From JAJCYE01 sp036260105 (GTDB lineage Bacteria > Actinomycetota > CADDZG01 > JAHWKV01), in NCBI GenBank assembly GCA_036260105.1, contig DATAAN010000122.1:1-17816 (forward strand): 17,816 bases of DNA, in the 5' to 3' direction. Of the stretch, positions 1 through 8,152 are shown piece after piece. The position numbers were made by a program, and so were the translations under genes. The stretch's first letter is position 1; every line of letters starts with the position of its first letter. The notes beneath the pieces were generated by a model. That model did not search any database, was not told the origin of the DNA, and saw only the letters and a list, made by a program, of their open reading frames with translations.

Positions 1-813
1 CTGCAGGGCGGTCTGGTAGCGGTTGTCCGGGTTCTTGGCCAGGGCCTTCATGACGACCGCCTCGAGCGCCGGGGGGATGTCCTCGGCGAGCGCCCTGGGC
101 GGTGTCGGGTCCTCGCTCACGTGCTTGTACGCCACCGCAACCGGCGACTCGCCCCGGAACGGAACGACGCCGGTCAGCATCTCGTAGAGGACGACGCCGG
201 TGGAGTAGATGTCGGAGCGGGCGTCCACCGGCTTGCCCTGGGCCTGCTCGGGCGAGAAGTAGCTCGCGGTGCCGATCACCATGCCGGTCTGGGTGACGGT
301 CACCGCTCCGTCCGAGGCGGCCCGGGCGATGCCGAAGTCCATCACCTTCACCTGGCCTCCGACCGTGATGGCGATGTTGGCCGGCTTGACGTCGCGGTGG
401 ACGATGCCCTTCTGGTGGGCCAGGTGAAGACCCCCGAGAACCTCGATGGCAATCTTGGCCGCCTTGGCAATCGGCAGGGGACCAGAGGTGCTGATGATCT
501 CCGCAAGGGTGCTGCCCTCCACGTACTCCATGACGATGAAGTAGGTGCCCGAGTCCGACCCCCAGTCGTAGATCGCCACCACCCGAGAGTCGTTGAGGCT
601 CGCCGCCGCTTGAGCTTCCCGGCGGAACCGCTCGATGAATGCCTTGTTGCGGGCGAACTCGGGGTGCATCAGCTTCAGCGCCACCAGGCGGTCCAGGAGG
701 AGGTCGCGAGCGACGAAGACCTCCGCCATGCCGCCGGAGGCGATGGATCCCTGGATCTGATACCGGCCGCCGTACTGCTTGCCGGGTACCGGGGTTCCGG
801 GCTGCGTTACCAT
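1..813 (-). CDS. pknB: PknB-type Ser/Thr protein kinase, partial (C-terminus beyond left edge)
   Basis: Membrane-associated eukaryotic-type kinases of this family phosphorylate division and cell-wall proteins on Ser/Thr. The 271 visible residues are the kinase domain: glycine-rich loop about 22-31 (SIASGGMAEV), ATP-anchoring Lys47 in VALKL, helix-C Glu66, HRD loop H139-R140-D141 with K143 and N146, DFG 159-161, and a Thr-rich activation loop ending in GTASYFSPEQ at 181-190. All catalytic residues are present, so it should be active. The ATG at 813 overlaps the pbpA stop by 7 nt, which implies coupled translation. The missing C-terminus would normally hold a membrane span and extracellular PASTA repeats, but these cannot be seen. 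In Mycobacterium both pknA and pknB follow pbpA, so it could be either; the activation-segment wording resembles PASTA kinases, hence pknB. The kinase call is near certain; the symbol is less so. Confidence 0.9.
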   Translation of the reverse strand, partial: MVTQPGTPVPGKQYGGRYQIQGSIASGGMAEVFVARDLLLDRLVALKLMHPEFARNKAFIERFRREAQAAASLNDSRVVAIYDWGSDSGTYFIVMEYVEGSTLAEIISTSGPLPIAKAAKIAIEVLGGLHLAHQKGIVHRDVKPANIAITVGGQVKVMDFGIARAASDGAVTVTQTGMVIGTASYFSPEQAQGKPVDARSDIYSTGVVLYEMLTGVVPFRGESPVAVAYKHVSEDPTPPRALAEDIPPALEAVVMKALAKNPDNRYQTALQ

Positions 814-2270
814 CCGGCTACGGCGCGGTGTGCCTGGAGAACCTGGCGCACCATTGGCGAAGCGACCCGGCCGCCGGTCTCGTCGCTACCCGGCCCTGAT
901 CCCTCCACCATCACTGCAACAGCGATCCGGGGCGAATCCGCCGGGGCGAAGGCGATCGTCCACGCGATGCTGTCGTCGCCCGACTCGCCGGTCTGTGCGG
1001 TTCCGGTCTTGGCGGCGACCTCCACTCCGGGCAGCGATGCGGCCCGGGCGGTTCCGTTGGCTGCTACGTCCACCATCATCTCTTTGATTGTCTCCGCGGT
1101 TGAGGCGGAGACCGCTTCCTTCCACACCTCGGGATTGGATTGGCTTACCACTGCTCCCCGGGCGTCCTCGATCTGCTTCACGAGCTTGGGGACCGGCACC
1201 CGGCCGTCGTTGGCTATGCCGGCCGCCACGAGCGCCATCTGCAGCGGGGTCGCGGCGACGCTGTACTGGCCGATCGACGAGAGGGCCCGGAAGGCGGGGG
1301 ACCTCAGGTCCTCGGCATCCGGCATCCGGCTCGCCACCGCGCTGATGTCCAGCGGCGGTGTCTCGGTGAAGCCGAAGTTGGCCGCCGTCTCCTCCAGCGC
1401 ACCGGCCGGCAGCTCCGCCCCGAGCCGGGAGAAGTAGGTGTTGCAGGACACCCGCAGAGCGGCCCGCATGTCCCCGCCGCAGGTGCCGCCGCCGAAGTTG
1501 CGGATCACCCGGTTCGTCTGCGCCGGCTGGTACGCGTTGGAGGCCGGGTAGCTGGTGTCGGGACCCATGCCGTTCTCCAGTGCGGCGGCCGCCGTTATCA
1601 CCTTGAAGGTTGACCCCGGCGGATACGTTGCGCGGGCGGCCCGGTGGACCAGCGGCCGGTTCTCCTCGTCCCCGTTCAGCCGGACCCAGACATCCTGCTG
1701 GGCCTGCGCCGAGTGCTGTGAGAGCAGGTTCGGGTCAAACGACGGCCTGGAGACCATGGCGAGGATTTGGCCGTTCGTCGGGTCCAGGGCGACGATGGCG
1801 CCCTTCCGCCCGGCGAGGGCGTTGTCGGCCGCCTGCTGCACCGAGGTGTCAATCGACAGCACCAGGGTGTCACCCTTCTGGCCCTTCCCGAGCAGCCGGT
1901 CCCCGAGATCCTGCATGGTGACGACGCCGCCCTCGCCGGTCAGCTCCTCGTTGTAGGACCGCTCCAGGCGTTCGCGCCCGTATCGGATGGAGTAGTAGCC
2001 GGTGAGGTGGGCGAACAGCTCGGCCCTCGGGTAGCGGCGGATCGACTTGAGCTCTGAGTTCGGGGTGGGCTCGCTGATGGCCAGCGTGTCGCCGTTGACC
2101 GAGCGGATCGCACCCCGCTCCAGTGCGTACTCCTTCAGCAGGAGCCTGGTGTTCGACGGGTGGTTGGCCAGCTCCTCCGCCCGAACCAGCTGCAGCCATG
2201 AGAGGTTGGCCAGCACGACGCCGAAGAGCACCAGCATCGTGAATGCCACCAGCCGGATCTGCTTGTTCAC
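807..2270 (-). CDS. pbpA: Class B penicillin-binding protein (PbpA, peptidoglycan transpeptidase)
   Basis: This is a 487-residue monofunctional D,D-transpeptidase that would cross-link peptidoglycan outside the membrane, usually together with the SEDS glycosyltransferase encoded just upstream. It has a single N-terminal membrane anchor (about 6-28), a dimerisation/linker region, and a transpeptidase domain from about 155 on. The three active-site motifs are intact: S220-T-F-K223 with the nucleophilic Ser, S275-C-N277, and K421-T-G423. The length is close to mycobacterial PbpA (about 490). The start is GTG at 2270, which overlaps the rodA stop as GTGA, with a good Shine-Dalgarno (GGGAGG) just upstream inside rodA. 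The stop overlaps the kinase start. Family and neighbours agree, so the call is firm. Confidence 0.95.
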   Translation of the reverse strand: MNKQIRLVAFTMLVLFGVVLANLSWLQLVRAEELANHPSNTRLLLKEYALERGAIRSVNGDTLAISEPTPNSELKSIRRYPRAELFAHLTGYYSIRYGRERLERSYNEELTGEGGVVTMQDLGDRLLGKGQKGDTLVLSIDTSVQQAADNALAGRKGAIVALDPTNGQILAMVSRPSFDPNLLSQHSAQAQQDVWVRLNGDEENRPLVHRAARATYPPGSTFKVITAAAALENGMGPDTSYPASNAYQPAQTNRVIRNFGGGTCGGDMRAALRVSCNTYFSRLGAELPAGALEETAANFGFTETPPLDISAVASRMPDAEDLRSPAFRALSSIGQYSVAATPLQMALVAAGIANDGRVPVPKLVKQIEDARGAVVSQSNPEVWKEAVSASTAETIKEMMVDVAANGTARAASLPGVEVAAKTGTAQTGESGDDSIAWTIAFAPADSPRIAVAVMVEGSGPGSDETGGRVASPMVRQVLQAHRAVAGW

Positions 2271-3616
2271 CGCCCGCCTCCCGCAGCCAGGTTGAGCTCG
2301 GTGGGAGGCGCTTCGCCGCCGGCGCGCGCCACCTCGTCGGAGATTCGCAGCATCAGAGCGATTGCGATGAAGTTGGAGAGCAGGCTGGAGCCGCCGTAGC
2401 TCATGAACGGCATCGTCACGCCGGTCAGCGGGATGAGGTTGGTCACGCCGCCGACGATCAGCACGGTCTGGAAGCTGATGGCGAAGGTCAGGCCGGCCGC
2501 CAGCAGGCGGGAGAAGTCGTCACGGCATCGGGTGGCGATGCCGAACCCCTTGGCCGCGAACAGGGCGTACGCGGTCAGCACGGCCGCACCGCCGACCAGC
2601 CCGAGCTCCTCTCCCAAGCTGGAGAAGATGAAGTCGGTGTGGACGCTGAAGCGGATGAGGTCGGGGCGCCCAAGCCCCAGGCCGGTACCCCAGGCGCCGC
2701 CGGTCGCAAAGGCGAACAGTGACTGCACCACCTGGTAGCCCCGTTCGTTGATGTAGGCGAACGGGTCCCTCCACACCAGCAGGCGGCCCTGCACGTGGCT
2801 GAACAGCTGGGTGGCGATGAAGGCTCCGACGGCGAACATGGCGATGCCGCTGATCAGGTAGATCGGCCGGCCGGTCGCCATCCAGAGCATCGCGATGAAG
2901 ATGGCGAAGAACAGCAGCGAGGAGCCGAGGTCCTTCTGGTTGATCATGACCACCAGCGACACCGCCCACGCCGCCGCGACCGGCCCGAAGTGCCGGAGCG
3001 CCGGAACGCCGATGGGTCCGATCTTGCGAGTGGCCACCGCGAGCAGCTCCCTCCGTTCCGATAGGTACCCGGCGAAGAACAGCACCAGGGCGATCTTGCC
3101 GAGCTCGGAGGGCTGGAAGCTGAGGGGGCCTAGACGGATCCACAGCCGGGCGCCGTTCACCTCCCGGCCGATGAGCGGAAGCATGGGCAGCAACAGGAGC
3201 ACCACGCCGGCGAAGGCGAAGGTGTACCGGTACCGGGCAAGCGACCGGACGTCCTTGACGAACCACAGGACACCGATGAACGCGGCGATCGCAACGATGA
3301 GCCACTGGGTCTGTGCCGCGGCGAGTCCCCGGTTGTCGGTGGGGATCTCAAGCCGGTAGATCAGCACGAAGCCGACCGCGTTCAGCATGAGCCCGATCGG
3401 GAGCAGGATCGAGTCCGCCCGGGGGGCCAGCTTGCGGACCGCGAAGTGGGCGGCGGCGTAGATGGCGCCGTAGATCGCGCCGTACAGGGCGATGCCGGCG
3501 GGCAGGGTCGGGGTGCGAGCCAGGGACGCGAGCCAGTAACCCCCGACGGCGATCACCAGGCTGATGACGAGCAGCGACGCCTCGGTGTTGCGTCGGGCCG
3601 TACCGGTGAGCATCAT
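2267..3616 (-). CDS. rodA: RodA/FtsW-family SEDS peptidoglycan glycosyltransferase
   Basis: SEDS proteins polymerise lipid II into glycan strands and work as a pair with a class B PBP, here encoded immediately downstream. The 449-residue protein is strongly hydrophobic with about ten or more membrane segments. Recognisable SEDS signatures are RLGPLSFQPSELGKIAL (161-177), NQKDLGSSLL (226-235) with the probable catalytic Asp229, HTDFIFSSLGEELGLVG (326-342) and the C-terminal IPLTGVTMPFMSYGGSS block (395-411). Two ATG codons are adjacent (3616 and 3613) behind a GGGAGG Shine-Dalgarno; the first was taken. The position next to pbpA and pstP favours RodA over FtsW, since the order matches the mycobacterial elongation operon. 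A 37-nt gap separates it from pstP. Confidence 0.94.
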   Translation of the reverse strand: MMLTGTARRNTEASLLVISLVIAVGGYWLASLARTPTLPAGIALYGAIYGAIYAAAHFAVRKLAPRADSILLPIGLMLNAVGFVLIYRLEIPTDNRGLAAAQTQWLIVAIAAFIGVLWFVKDVRSLARYRYTFAFAGVVLLLLPMLPLIGREVNGARLWIRLGPLSFQPSELGKIALVLFFAGYLSERRELLAVATRKIGPIGVPALRHFGPVAAAWAVSLVVMINQKDLGSSLLFFAIFIAMLWMATGRPIYLISGIAMFAVGAFIATQLFSHVQGRLLVWRDPFAYINERGYQVVQSLFAFATGGAWGTGLGLGRPDLIRFSVHTDFIFSSLGEELGLVGGAAVLTAYALFAAKGFGIATRCRDDFSRLLAAGLTFAISFQTVLIVGGVTNLIPLTGVTMPFMSYGGSSLLSNFIAIALMLRISDEVARAGGEAPPTELNLAAGGGR

Positions 3617-3653
3617 GGGCGCCTCCCAGCGAGCCTGCGACCGGAGCCAGACA

Positions 3654-4928
3654 TCAGGCGGGCGGCGCCTCGGGCGGAGGAGGCGACTCCTCGGCGGCCG
3701 GGGCTTCGGGTGACGGTGGTGCGGGCGACGGGCTCGCGGCTAGCTTCTCCAAGTCCTCAATTATCCCTCGCGCGTCGCTTCTGCTACTCGCCCGGATGCC
3801 CTCCTCGACCCGGCCCTGGTACAGCTCTGGCAGCGCCTCGGTCTCCAGCTCGGTCCGCTCCTCGAGCTCCCCGAGCTCCATGCCGGCGAAGGCGCCGGGC
3901 ACCCCGTTGAAGATGGCGACCCTTCCACCGTCGGCTCCCACGTACCACGAGCCGGCTATCGACATCCGGGCCAGCACCACTCCGATGCCGACCACGGCCA
4001 GCAGGCCGGCAAGCCAGAACACCGCCCGGCCCCGCCGGCGCCGCCGCTGGGGCGTGGAGGTGGAGCTCGACCTGATCGGCGAGGGCGCCTGGGGCGGCGC
4101 CGCCTGGGGGGCGAGCGTCTGCACCCGGGTGGGCTCAGGAGCCAGTGGTCCGGTGTCGGAGTTGAGAGCCGACGAGGTCACCCCGGTGGCGAACGAGCCG
4201 GTGGACGAGCCGGCCGAGGCCGACCTGCCGGAGGGGAAGTCGACCACGACCGCGGTGACGTTGTCGTTGCCTCCCGCGTGGACCGCTTCCTCGCAGAGCC
4301 GCTCGGCGGCCCGCTGCGGGTGGCGCTCCTGCTCGAGCACCGACTGGATGAGGTCGTCGTCGATCATTCCGAACAACCCGTCGCTGCACAAAAGCACCCG
4401 GTCGCCGGGGGCCATGTCAAGGACGTGGACGTCCACCTCGACCTCCGGGTCTACGCCGAGCGCCCTTTCCAGGTAGGAGCGCTGCGGATGCCGGTCCGCG
4501 TCCTCGGGGAGGATGCGGCCCTGCTGCACCAGACGGTTGACCACCGTGTGGTCGGTGGTGAGCCGGGTCAGCTGGCCGTCACGCAGCAGATAGGCCCGGG
4601 AGTCGCCTACGTGGGCGATCTGCGCCGAGGTTTCGTCGGCCCACATCGCCGTCAGAGTGGTGCCCATGCCGGTCAGGTCGGGGTCCTTTGCGGCCTTCTG
4701 GAAGATTGCCTTGTTGGCGTTGTGCACCGCGTCGGAGATCGAGTCGGACTTCTTCAGCTCCGCCTCCAGGACCTCGACGGCGAGGGCGGAGGCTACGTCA
4801 CCCGAGGCGTGGCCTCCCATCCCGTCGGCCACCGCGAACAGAGGAGGGGACACGAGCTTGGAGTCCTCGTTCACCTGGCGAACCAGGCCGACGTCCGAGC
4901 ATGCCCCCCAGCGGAAGCTGGCGTTCAA
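3654..4928 (-). CDS. pstP: PP2C-family Ser/Thr phosphatase PstP
   Basis: This is a metal-dependent phosphatase that would reverse the phosphorylation made by the linked kinase. The PP2C domain spans about 5-231 with DVGLVRQVNEDS (12-23), VADGMGGHASGD (33-44), GMGTTLTAM (87-95), AHVGDSRAYL (105-114), LLCSDGL (179-185) and NDNVTAVVVD (221-230); the metal-binding Asp residues (35, 109, 183, 222) are present. A disordered Ser/Pro/Ala stretch and a basic run precede one membrane span (about 302-320). A small outer domain beginning WYVGADGGRVAIF, and a Pro/Glu-rich tail, follow. The open frame extends upstream without similarity, so I place the start at the TTG at 4928, giving 424 residues. It overlaps the fhaB stop as TTGA and has GGAG about 8 nt upstream. 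The start is inferred; the function is firm. Confidence 0.92.
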   Translation of the reverse strand: MNASFRWGACSDVGLVRQVNEDSKLVSPPLFAVADGMGGHASGDVASALAVEVLEAELKKSDSISDAVHNANKAIFQKAAKDPDLTGMGTTLTAMWADETSAQIAHVGDSRAYLLRDGQLTRLTTDHTVVNRLVQQGRILPEDADRHPQRSYLERALGVDPEVEVDVHVLDMAPGDRVLLCSDGLFGMIDDDLIQSVLEQERHPQRAAERLCEEAVHAGGNDNVTAVVVDFPSGRSASAGSSTGSFATGVTSSALNSDTGPLAPEPTRVQTLAPQAAPPQAPSPIRSSSTSTPQRRRRRGRAVFWLAGLLAVVGIGVVLARMSIAGSWYVGADGGRVAIFNGVPGAFAGMELGELEERTELETEALPELYQGRVEEGIRASSRSDARGIIEDLEKLAASPSPAPPSPEAPAAEESPPPPEAPPA

Positions 4929-5392
4929 CGCCGGAACTCCATCTCGGTCTTGCCGATGCGGGCCGTGTCGCCCCGGTTCACCTGGATGGGGGCGGTCACC
5001 TTCTTGCGGTTGAGGTAGGTGCCGTTGGTGGAGCCCATGTCCTCGATGTACACCGCGTCCTGCCGGCGGAAGACCCGGGCGTGGATCTGGCTGGCGTAGG
5101 AGTCGCTGATCACCACGTGGCACTTGTCGGCCCGGCCGATGATCAGCTCATCGGTGATGTCGAACATGCGGGGTTTGCTGCCCGGAGCGGTAACCGCCAT
5201 CTTCTCCGGGGCGCGGCCTGCCGGACGGGGTGCCGCGGGAGCGGCGCTGCCTGCAACCGGGGGAGGCGCCAGGCCACGCTGCGCTCGGGGGCCGGATATC
5301 TCCAGGATCATCGCTTTCACCGCTCGGGCCAGGAAGAGGAAGATCAGGAAAAGGAAGAAGTACTTGAGGATGTCGAGGACGGCTTCGGGCAT
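4925..5392 (-). CDS. fhaB: FHA-domain membrane protein FhaB (FipA)
   Basis: FHA domains bind phosphothreonine peptides; in mycobacteria this protein (also FipA) links kinase signalling to the division machinery. The product is 155 residues, which I recall as the mycobacterial length too. A membrane segment occupies about 9-24 at the N-terminus, then a Pro/Ala-rich linker, then the FHA domain from about 75 to 153. Phosphopeptide-contact motifs are intact: G86-R87, SQIH (S101, H104) and STNGT (121-125). The ATG at 5392 begins 2 nt after the fhaA stop. An in-frame extension upstream of it is only the complement frame of fhaA. The stop overlaps the pstP start. Order, length and architecture all support the call. 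Confidence 0.93.
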   Translation of the reverse strand: MPEAVLDILKYFFLFLIFLFLARAVKAMILEISGPRAQRGLAPPPVAGSAAPAAPRPAGRAPEKMAVTAPGSKPRMFDITDELIIGRADKCHVVISDSYASQIHARVFRRQDAVYIEDMGSTNGTYLNRKKVTAPIQVNRGDTARIGKTEMEFRR

Positions 5393-5394
5393 TT

Positions 5395-6084
5395 TTACGT
5401 TACCCCCGAGGCTGCCTCGCGATACTCCAATTCGGTTGCCCCGATCTTTATGCGGTCTCCGTGGCTGAGCCGCCGCTCCTTGATCATCACTTCGTTGACC
5501 AGAGTGCCGTTGGTCGAGTCCAGGTCGGTGATCCACCACCCGTCCTCACGCCGGATCAGGCGGGCGTGTGAGCGGGAGGCGTTGGGGTCGTCGACTACGA
5601 TGCCGTTGCTCGAGGACCGGCCCATTGTCACCTCGTCGGAGTCGAGCCTCCAGGACTGGTTGGATCCAAGCTGGACCAGCACGTCGGGGTCCGACGGATA
5701 CGGGTCCGAGGGGTCGGCCGCCAGGTGGAACGCCTCGACCTCGAACCTGCCCGCCTTCATCGCCTCGTCCGGCTCGAAACGAACGTTGATGGGTCCGGGA
5801 AGGCGCCAGCGCCGCTGGCCGGCGTTGGTCTTGAGCAGGGTGGCGAACTCGGTGCGCAGGGTCGGCACGAGGCCCTCGAAGCGGCCGAAGTCCTCAGGGC
5901 CGAGGCGGATCACGTAGTCGTTGGGCACGTAGACCGCCCCGACGCTCACGCTCTTGCCGGCCTCCATCTCTCGAAGAAGTCGCCTTCCCAGCTCGGCCGG
6001 TTCGATGTCGGAGCGGAACGCTTTGGAGAAGACGCCCTCCACAACCCGCTCGAGCCGCTTCTCGAATTCGTCAACCAGGCCCAA
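5395..6084 (-). CDS. fhaA: FhaA-like protein: DUF3662 plus C-terminal FHA domain (short form)
   Basis: In mycobacteria FhaA binds phosphorylated MviN (MurJ) through its FHA domain and regulates peptidoglycan precursor export. Here the N-terminal DUF3662 domain (about 2-115, starting GLVDEFEKRLERVVEG) is followed after only about 20 residues by an FHA domain (about 136-222) with G155-R156, SRSH (S170, H173) and STNGT (190-194). The 229 residues are under half the mycobacterial length (about 527, from memory), because the long disordered middle is absent. The frame stays open to 6177, but similarity begins at the TTG at 6084. That TTG has GAGAGG about 8 nt upstream, so I start there. It is first in the leftward operon. 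The function is inferred from family and context. Confidence 0.88.
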   Translation of the reverse strand: MGLVDEFEKRLERVVEGVFSKAFRSDIEPAELGRRLLREMEAGKSVSVGAVYVPNDYVIRLGPEDFGRFEGLVPTLRTEFATLLKTNAGQRRWRLPGPINVRFEPDEAMKAGRFEVEAFHLAADPSDPYPSDPDVLVQLGSNQSWRLDSDEVTMGRSSSNGIVVDDPNASRSHARLIRREDGWWITDLDSTNGTLVNEVMIKERRLSHGDRIKIGATELEYREAASGVT

Positions 6085-6122
6085 ATCGACTGTCCTCTCC
6101 AGGCTTGCGACCACCGATGACC

Positions 6123-6128
6123 AATATA
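6123..6128 (-). promoter_or_regulatory. Candidate -10 element for the fhaA operon
   Basis: On the minus strand the hexamer TATATT stands out in GC-rich sequence about 39 nt upstream of the proposed fhaA start. It lies between the diverging fhaA operon and tRNA-Leu, where a promoter is expected. No good -35 hexamer lies 16-18 nt upstream, so this is a weak call from position and composition. Confidence 0.35.
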
Positions 6129-6198
6129 GTGACGGCGTGAGGTGTGGCAGGCTGAACGTTCCTCCAACCCAGGCCACGCTAAACTAATTGAAAACCTA

Positions 6199-6281
6199 GG
6201 GCGAATGGCGGAACGGTAGACGCGCTGGCTTCAGGTGCCAGTGAGCGCAAGCTCGTGGAGGTTCAAATCCTCTTTCGCCCA
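6199..6281 (+). tRNA. tRNA-Leu (anticodon CAG)
   Basis: The acceptor stem GGGCGAA (6199-6205) pairs with TTCGCCC (6274-6280), followed by discriminator A6281; CCA is not encoded. The anticodon stem CTGGC/GCCAG closes a 7-nt loop with CAG at 6232-6234, reading CUG. A long variable arm (GAGC/GCTC) and the T arm containing GTTCAAATC make this a class II leucine tRNA. It diverges from the fhaA operon. TAAACT at 6180-6185 is a possible -10 element with a short leader. Confidence 0.96.
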
Positions 6282-6385
6282 CTTGAGCATCACGGCTGAG
6301 CAGCCGGAGGGAACGCTGCCGCTCCACAATCCCGTCCGGTTCCCCCTCTCACCCGTATCCTTATAGGCCCGACCTAGGAGTCTTT

Positions 6386-6880
6386 TTGGATCAGCAGACG
6401 CTATTGGCGGTCGTCGCGGGAGGGGTGGCCCTGCTGGCCCTTGGAGTGGCGGCAACCGCGAACAACCGGCTGACCCATCTGCGCCGGTCGATGGCCGTGC
6501 TGCAGGGCAAGAACGACGCCAAGACGCTGCTCGACGTGATCACCGAGAACGTGGAGCGGGTTGAGGGCTTCGAGAAGGTCCTGCGCAGCCAGGCCAAACG
6601 CCAGGAGGAGCTGTTCGCGCTTCTCGGCCGGTCGGCCCGGAATCTCGGAGTGGTCCGGTACGACGCCTTCGACGACATGGGCGGCAAGATGAGCTTCTCG
6701 GCGGCGTTGCTCGACGACCACGGCAACGGTCTGGTCATCACCTCCATCAACGCCCGGGCCGAATCCCGGGCCTACGCCAAGCCGATCAAGGGCGGCGCCT
6801 CGGAGCACAACCTTTCCGCCGAGGAGCAGAAAGCCATAGCCAACGCCCTCGGCACCCAGCAGAAGAAGGTCAAGCGGTAG
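6386..6880 (+). CDS. DUF4446 family membrane-anchored protein
   Basis: The 164-residue product has one N-terminal membrane segment (about 6-24), a charged, probably coiled-coil stretch (about 28-80), and a conserved C-terminal domain with VVRYDAFDDMGGKMSFS (89-105) and an ESRAYAKPIKGG motif (about 126-137). This pattern is typical of DUF4446, whose biochemical role is unknown to me. In several Gram-positive genomes members sit near serS or parB, and here serS follows within 2 nt. The start is TTG at 6386 with AGGAG ending 5 nt upstream. The next in-frame methionine would remove the membrane anchor. No catalytic residues can be named, so only the family assignment is offered. Confidence 0.85.
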   Translation: MDQQTLLAVVAGGVALLALGVAATANNRLTHLRRSMAVLQGKNDAKTLLDVITENVERVEGFEKVLRSQAKRQEELFALLGRSARNLGVVRYDAFDDMGGKMSFSAALLDDHGNGLVITSINARAESRAYAKPIKGGASEHNLSAEEQKAIANALGTQQKKVKR

Positions 6881-6882
6881 CA

Positions 6883-8133
6883 ATAGACCTGCGCCTGCTG
6901 CGCACCGACCCGGAGCGGGTTGCCGCCTCGATGAGGCAGCGCGGCGCCGACGTCGATCTGGGAGCGCTGATCGACCTGGACCGCCGCCACCGCGAGCTCA
7001 TCACCGACGTCGACAACCGGCGGGCCGAGCTGAACCGCGCCCAGAAGGCGATCGGCAGGCTGGCCCCCGAAGAGCGGGCGGCGGCCATCGCCCGCAACAA
7101 ACAGGCGGGGGCGGAGCTCAAGTCGCTGGAAGCTGAGCTGTCCGAGGTGGCAGCGGAGGTGGACGCCGCCCTGCTGCAGGTGCCCAACCTGGTCCACCCC
7201 GACTCGCCACCCGGCAAGGCCGATGCCGAGCTGCGGAAGGTCGGCTCGCCGCGGGAGTTCGAGTTCCAGCCGGCCGACCACCTGACCCTCGGTGAGGGGC
7301 TGGGCATCATCGACGTGAAGAGGGCGGCCAAGGTCTCGGGTTCCCGCTTCGCGTTCCTGCGCGGGAAGGGAGCCCTGCTGGAGCTCGCGCTGGTCCGGTT
7401 CGTCCTCGATCGCCTGATGGCTGAGGGGTTCGAGCCCGTGATCCCGCCGGTACTGGTGCGCCAGGAGGCGATGTACGGCACCGGCTTCTTTCCGACCGAC
7501 GAGGCGCAGGTGTACAAGACGGCCGACGACGACCTGTATCTAGCCGGAACATCGGAAGTGCCGATCGCTTCCATGCACTCGGGCGAGATCTTCCCCGCCA
7601 AGGACCTGCCGGTCAGGTACGCCGGCATATCCACCTGCTTCCGGAGGGAGGCGGGCACCTACGGCAAGGACACCCGGGGCATCATCCGGGTGCACCAGTT
7701 CGACAAAGTGGAAATGTTCTCCTTCTGCCGGCCGGACGAGTCGGACGAGGAGCACCAGCGACTGCTGGCGCTGGAAGAAGGGACGTTCCAGGCCCTCGAG
7801 ATCCCGTACCGGCTGCTCGACATCGCGGCCGGCGAGCTGGCGGCGCCCAACTACCGCAAGTTCGACATCGAGGCCTGGCTTCCCGGGGCGGACCGGTGGC
7901 TGGAGGTCACCTCCTGCTCCAACGACTGGGACTACCAGGCCCGCCGCCTGCAGGTCCGCATGAAAGGGGAGTCGGGAACCGAGCCGGTCCACACCCTGAA
8001 CGGCACGGCGGTGGCGATCGGCCGGGCGATCGTTGCGATCCTGGAGAACCACCAGCAGTCCGACGGGTCGGTGTCGGTCCCTAAGGCGTTGCGTCCGTAC
8101 ACGGGGTTCGAGGTCATGGAGCCCCGCCTCTAA
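6883..8133 (+). CDS. serS: Seryl-tRNA synthetase
   Basis: This cytoplasmic class II synthetase charges all serine tRNAs, four of which follow in this window. Numbered from the ATG at 6931, an N-terminal antiparallel coiled-coil arm (about 12-85) binds the long variable arm of tRNA-Ser. The catalytic core has LAGTSEVP (204-211), motif 2 FRREAGTYGKDTRGIIRVHQF (237-257) and motif 3 around NGTAVAIGRAIVAILENHQ (357-375). Similarity extends 16 codons upstream of that ATG (reading IDLRLLRTDPERVAAS), exactly the usual SerS N-terminus, but no ATG, GTG or TTG occurs there. I therefore give the start as ATA at 6883, two bases after the upstream stop. Annotation software would choose 6931. The function is certain; the start is not. 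Confidence 0.93.
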   Translation: MDLRLLRTDPERVAASMRQRGADVDLGALIDLDRRHRELITDVDNRRAELNRAQKAIGRLAPEERAAAIARNKQAGAELKSLEAELSEVAAEVDAALLQVPNLVHPDSPPGKADAELRKVGSPREFEFQPADHLTLGEGLGIIDVKRAAKVSGSRFAFLRGKGALLELALVRFVLDRLMAEGFEPVIPPVLVRQEAMYGTGFFPTDEAQVYKTADDDLYLAGTSEVPIASMHSGEIFPAKDLPVRYAGISTCFRREAGTYGKDTRGIIRVHQFDKVEMFSFCRPDESDEEHQRLLALEEGTFQALEIPYRLLDIAAGELAAPNYRKFDIEAWLPGADRWLEVTSCSNDWDYQARRLQVRMKGESGTEPVHTLNGTAVAIGRAIVAILENHQQSDGSVSVPKALRPYTGFEVMEPRL

Positions 8134-8152
8134 GCGTCTGGGCGGGCTGTTG

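Noticed and set aside
121..1437. Long plus-strand open frame of 438 codons opposite the kinase and pbpA
   Set aside because: It is antisense to two genes with intact catalytic motifs, crosses their junction, and has low-complexity Arg/Ala/Gly-rich composition typical of GC-rich shadow frames.
4929..5123. Upstream extension of pstP to an ATG at 5123
   Set aside because: The added 65 residues are an alternative frame of fhaB with no similarity; the TTG at 4928 has a Shine-Dalgarno and a 4-nt overlap with fhaB.
6293..6306. Small hairpin CGGCTG/CAGCCG after tRNA-Leu as a terminator
   Set aside because: The stem is only 5-6 bp with a tiny loop and no T-run follows. The interval 6282-6385 otherwise holds only the DUF4446 leader.
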